A stretch of DNA of 64,000 nt, from assembly GCA_964615905.1 (NCBI GenBank), contig CAZTUB010000008.1, positions 124,001-188,000 of the forward strand. Direction: 5' to 3'. Below, piece by piece: positions 60,761 to 64,000 of the stretch. Every line of letters begins with the position of its first letter. The first letter of the stretch is position 1. This DNA is from DATLMR01 sp964615905 (GTDB lineage Bacteria; Acidobacteriota; Blastocatellia; UBA7656). The position numbers and the translations under genes were made by a program. Under the pieces are notes generated by a model that was given only the letters and a program-made list of their open reading frames with translations, ran no database searches and was not told the DNA's origin.

Positions 60761-62207
60761 GCATCTGGCTCTCTTTCAGCGTTGTGCAGTATCCCAGAGG
60801 GCCGGCTTCGGGCAACCTTGTTTCAAGCGACCGCCATATATCCTTAAAGCCAGACTGGTACACATTCCCCACGCTCTCGTATGAGAAAGAGCAGAGCCTT
60901 ATATCACCGTTGTGTCCAACGACCACGCTTGTGCGTCCACAGGAGCAACCGGGCAGCAGAACAATCGTCAGACCGGGAATTGAGTTTTTCCAATTATCTA
61001 TTCTCTGTTTGATTAGCCGCACAGCTTCAGGGCCGACGACGCCAAACTGCGCGCGTGCTCCGTTAAGCCCTGTCTTTTTGAACAGGCTTATATAACACTC
61101 GTTAATCCCAAGCCTGAGCATGAATTCGGGCAAATAGTCTAGCTCCGCTATATTCCCCGAATGGATTGTCCACACCATACCGGTTCGCTTTATCCCTGCC
61201 TGCTGTGCGTGGCGAATTGCTTGAGAAGCGCGAAGGTATGTTCCCACTCCTCTCGATCTTTCGTGGCTATCTTGAAATAAGCCGTCAAAGCTTACCTCAA
61301 TCTGGTTGAGACCGGCATCGGCCAGCGCTCTTGCCCTGCCCGGCGTCAGGCGCTGCCCGTTTGTGATTGTCTTGACGAATACTCCTTCATCTCGAAGAGA
61401 CCCCACCAGTTCTTCCAGGTCGTCTCGCAGGAGCGGTTCCCCTCCCAGCATCCCGACGTAAAAGATTCCCGTCTCTACAAGCTGCCGCATCAAGCTAAGA
61501 GCGTCTGCCTTATCCGGGCCTTTATCCTTGAAGTGCGGCAAATAGCAAATTTCGCATCGCAGGTCGCAGGCGGTATTAAGCTCCCACAGGCAGTACCAGG
61601 GGATGACCGATTGCGAAAGCTGGAACTGGACTTCGGGGGCTGAAAACTCTTTCTTGAGAAGTTCGGCAGGCGGCAGATGACCGTCGAGTCCGTCTATCTC
61701 TTTTATGAAGCCCAGCATCATCAGCCGTTTTAAGAACGGGGCGACCTCGTCGCGTCCGAATACGCGCAGGGCCTCGCGGCGAATTTGCCCTATAGACCAA
61801 CCGGCGACCAGCCCGCGCCAGCAAAGGCTCCCGTAGGGAGCGAGAGCAAGCAGGGGGTTGTTGAACGGTGTTTGCTGTGTGTTAAACAGGATGTGGAGGT
61901 CAGGCGACTCCGCATACCACTTTATATATTTGTCGCTTACCTGTGGAACGAGCGAATCGATATTCAAAGAATTATATGTGGCCCCGTGAGATTCGGGAGC
62001 GAGAATAAATCCTTCCGTAGACAGGTTCTCAATATCCCGATCAGTAAATGAATCCGGCGCGCCTTCCCAGGCTGCCCAGGCTGCCGTTTGCCGTGAATCC
62101 AGCGACCGCTTCAAGCCTGTTAATTGATTGACAACGGCCAGACCGGAATGACTCTTATCTCTGAGGACCAGCGTGTCGGCGCTCTTATGCCAGCTGTTTA
62201 GTACCAT
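60726..62207 (-). CDS. Radical SAM/SPASM-type peptide-modifying enzyme
   Basis: The protein has 493 residues. The cluster motif is C-x3-C-x2-C at Cys214, Cys218 and Cys221 (CDLRCEICY), followed by GGEP (255-258). C-terminal cysteines 421, 423, 439 and 474 (PGCSCGRTS, GDIRLCSFSYE) resemble a SPASM auxiliary-cluster domain. The N-terminal half holds two PqqD-like stretches (about 20-70 and about 130-172, GWSIGQIRREALRVFG), which resemble the peptide-recognition element of RiPP maturases. This points to modification of a peptide or protein, although no precursor gene is visible. It lies 12 bases downstream of a 2H-phosphoesterase-like gene in a tight operon. Confidence 0.85.
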   Translation of the reverse strand: MVLNSWHKSADTLVLRDKSHSGLAVVNQLTGLKRSLDSRQTAAWAAWEGAPDSFTDRDIENLSTEGFILAPESHGATYNSLNIDSLVPQVSDKYIKWYAESPDLHILFNTQQTPFNNPLLALAPYGSLCWRGLVAGWSIGQIRREALRVFGRDEVAPFLKRLMMLGFIKEIDGLDGHLPPAELLKKEFSAPEVQFQLSQSVIPWYCLWELNTACDLRCEICYLPHFKDKGPDKADALSLMRQLVETGIFYVGMLGGEPLLRDDLEELVGSLRDEGVFVKTITNGQRLTPGRARALADAGLNQIEVSFDGLFQDSHERSRGVGTYLRASQAIRHAQQAGIKRTGMVWTIHSGNIAELDYLPEFMLRLGINECYISLFKKTGLNGARAQFGVVGPEAVRLIKQRIDNWKNSIPGLTIVLLPGCSCGRTSVVVGHNGDIRLCSFSYESVGNVYQSGFKDIWRSLETRLPEAGPLGYCTTLKESQMRLSALYKLESR

Positions 62208-62219
62208 GACTTTATGCTC

Positions 62220-62969
62220 CTACGAATCGATTCGGCCTGTCGGCGTGTAGAGGTCGCCAAAGGCGACGCGGGCATCGATGTGCTGCGCGCAACGGGCCAC
62301 CCAGTTCAGGAAAGTTTTCAACCGGTCCCCTTCGAGGTGGACCAGTATATGGCCCAATTTGATATGCGCGGTTCTGGGGACATTGACCTCTAACTGCGGA
62401 AGGTCTTTTTTGAGCCGGGCCCTTATCTCGTATAACCGGTCATCGGAAGGGAAGCCCGGCACGATCAATCTTCCGAAGGGTGTAAGGATCAATCCGTTGA
62501 AGTGGAGCCGCAGCATTCCAGCTCCGGTTGCGTCGATTATAGCCTGCGCTGATCGCCGCTCCTCGTCTGAAAGCATGTGGCTGCTCCCTTCCATCAGGCT
62601 GGCTTTTGTGACATCGAAATGTGTACGGTTGTTGAGCGTCACATGATAGAAGTCGGGCGGCACGAAGGCGAAGGCGGGCGCTACGGTATTCGAAAGCGCG
62701 CAGAGGTATCGCTCTGCCAGCCGGGAGAACTGCCATAGTCTTCGCGTGAACCGCCTGTCCGGCAGAGGGCAGCCCGCCGCGATTCCTGTCGGTTTATAGG
62801 CAACCTCGCGCAAGTAGCATATTGAGCCTTCTCGAAAGGAGAGCCGGTTTCTCGACTCTTCGATCTCGCGGGCATCTAACCCGCGCCTCCTGCATTCACT
62901 TGCTAGAAACCTGTATCTCCTCCGGCAAAGCGCGTCTGGACTCTCGGCTTTTGTATGGACCGCCTTCAT
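62220..62969 (-). CDS. Divergent 2H-phosphoesterase-like protein
   Basis: The protein has 249 residues. The first half is charged and helical (YRFLASECRRRGLDAREIEE). The fold resembles LigT/2H phosphoesterases: the first motif is H-V-T (109-111, DFYHVTLNN), while the second is H-I-K (202-204, TAHIKLGH), with the usual Thr/Ser replaced by Lys. It could be inactive or use altered chemistry. Its ATG overlaps the stop of the upstream gene (ATGA) and it ends 12 bases before the radical SAM gene, indicating one transcript. Confidence 0.6.
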   Translation of the reverse strand: MKAVHTKAESPDALCRRRYRFLASECRRRGLDAREIEESRNRLSFREGSICYLREVAYKPTGIAAGCPLPDRRFTRRLWQFSRLAERYLCALSNTVAPAFAFVPPDFYHVTLNNRTHFDVTKASLMEGSSHMLSDEERRSAQAIIDATGAGMLRLHFNGLILTPFGRLIVPGFPSDDRLYEIRARLKKDLPQLEVNVPRTAHIKLGHILVHLEGDRLKTFLNWVARCAQHIDARVAFGDLYTPTGRIDS

Positions 62970-64000
62970 ATTTCAACCTCTGAATCGATGACCCAGGGAA
63001 GCCCTGGATCGGGGCGCGACATGATTGCCACTTTATCTACGCGGATAGTCCGGTCACGAACCTGCTCGGCAAAAAGCTGCTCGATTGCCTGACAGGTCTG
63101 CTCCTGATCGTCGGGAGGCACGTTATTCAGCAGGGTAAAATGCGGGGTGAATCTGTTAAGTATGTATGGGCTGAGATACCGCTTAATCATGAACCGCGCC
63201 CGGCGATCATCCTTGTCTCGGACAGGTCTTGTGAGCCCCAGCGTGTAATAAGAGGCCGTCGCGCGGCGGTTTATTCTGTGGACAAGCTCGTGATGCAGCG
63301 CCTCCAACTGACCGCTGCTCTCATCCATCGCCACCGATATGCTCGTCGCATCAGGAAACGCCTTTTCGACTCTGAGATTGGTCAGGTTGAACGGTTTGAA
63401 ATCTCTCAGGAGGAACCTCACCTCGGCTATCGCGGTTTTGACTTCGGATTCGTTCAGGAAATAGAGCGCATCGCATAATGTAAGGTGAAAGCCGAACTGT
63501 CTGGCCGCGCCTACCATCCCCTCCCAGGGAGAGGCGACAGCCTCTTTTTGATAGATTTCATAACCGAGTACCTTTGTGCCGAATTCGTATATCTCCGTAT
63601 TGCGAGCAGGGATGACGTATAGGGCGAACGGGTGAAGAGTTTCAATATCAGGCGGCTTGTTGCTGCGCACCTGCATGACGGCCTCTGCGTCGAGCGCATC
63701 ATTCGATAAGCGATCATAATGCTCATCAAGGAAAGCTATGATCTCCTTATCGGCAGGTTCCTTTTGAGAGAACCGGAAGACGGGGCTGAAATTACCAAGG
63801 TTGGCATAACCGTATGGGTAGACGAAATATTCCGAATCTACGATCATCAAGGCGAAGGTCAGATAGTTTACAGTTAGCTTGATCTTGACGTTTTCAGGCT
63901 GTGCCAGGTCCCTCCACATCAACAACAGCGTCTCTATTCGCCGAATCAAGCCGTCTCGCCCGATGGGCGGTTTGATCTTGCCGCGCTCCTCCTCAATCAA
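62966..64000 (-). CDS. 2H-phosphoesterase-like protein, N-terminus cut by window edge
   Basis: At least 344 residues, reading open to the window edge, so the true start is likely outside. The N-terminal part (about 20-110) contains FALMIVDSEYFVYPYGYANL and SPVFRF, recalling a sensing module seen in some helix-turn-helix proteins (DUF5919-like), though this is uncertain. The C-terminal part (about 115-344) is a DUF1045-like 2H phosphoesterase: FALYVIPARNTEIYEFG, then H-L-T (172-174, GFHLTL) and H-F-T (287-289, PHFTLL), both intact. Members hydrolyse cyclic phosphates or 2',5' linkages. First visible gene of the operon with the radical SAM protein. Confidence 0.75.
   Translation of the reverse strand: MIEEERGKIKPPIGRDGLIRRIETLLLMWRDLAQPENVKIKLTVNYLTFALMIVDSEYFVYPYGYANLGNFSPVFRFSQKEPADKEIIAFLDEHYDRLSNDALDAEAVMQVRSNKPPDIETLHPFALYVIPARNTEIYEFGTKVLGYEIYQKEAVASPWEGMVGAARQFGFHLTLCDALYFLNESEVKTAIAEVRFLLRDFKPFNLTNLRVEKAFPDATSISVAMDESSGQLEALHHELVHRINRRATASYYTLGLTRPVRDKDDRRARFMIKRYLSPYILNRFTPHFTLLNNVPPDDQEQTCQAIEQLFAEQVRDRTIRVDKVAIMSRPDPGLPWVIDSEVEI

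Overview
The window is a GC-rich bacterial chromosome segment with ordinary bacterial start and stop usage. It carries 48 recognisable protein genes, two of them cut by the window edges, and one tRNA. Large FtsX-type permeases, a DUF1800/DUF1501 secreted pair, a SIMPL protein, VIT/VWA and giant TPR proteins, GT87-type membrane proteins and NtrC-type two-component regulation together suggest an Acidobacteriota-like genome, perhaps Blastocatellia or Pyrinomonadales. This assignment is an inference from gene content; there is no rRNA here to settle it.

Layout. 1-4045 (minus): a truncated FtsX/MacB-type permease, then a CYTH protein, a MurU-like nucleotidyltransferase and an AmgK-like kinase (peptidoglycan sugar salvage). 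4262-8826 (plus): a lipocalin-like protein and the DUF1800/DUF1501 export pair, closed by a terminator. 9023-13344: an SDR, succinyl-CoA synthetase alpha, two small proteins, a visibly AT-richer two-gene islet with a HsdR-N-like protein, and tRNA-Gly(CCC) with a good sigma-70 promoter. 13449-21034: metallophosphoesterase, RsgA, SIMPL protein, a histidine kinase/NtrC-type pair, MobA and a coiled-coil protein. 21190-30526: a housekeeping run (PyrE, TruA, UppS, CdsA, a GT87-like protein, methylmalonyl-CoA mutase large subunit, two Dpp/Opp-type ATPases, a Yip1 protein).

30590-35595 (minus): a four-gene MacA/MacB-like export operon. 36054-41333: a zinc-ribbon/pseudokinase/PP2C fusion, a 424-base intergenic stretch with two tandem hairpin elements, a primary-type sigma-70 factor and a second zinc-ribbon protein. 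41539-43554: a SIR2-TPR protein resembling defence NADases. 43725-60683: PgsA plus a set of large exported or membrane-anchored proteins (a DUF3352-type protein, a propeller protein, a VIT-VWA protein, a 2603-residue TPR protein and a second DUF3352-like protein), probably an uncharacterised envelope assembly. 60726-64000 (minus): a tight operon of a radical SAM/SPASM protein with two 2H-phosphoesterase-like proteins, which I regard as the best candidate for an undescribed system.

A second theme is a dispersed intergenic repeat family seen at four loci (about 2325, 16944, 33242 and 40301). It is built from heptamer-like units (TTGTCAC, GTTTACG and their complements) in inverted arms around a spacer. 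At two loci it supplies the stop codon of a neighbouring gene.
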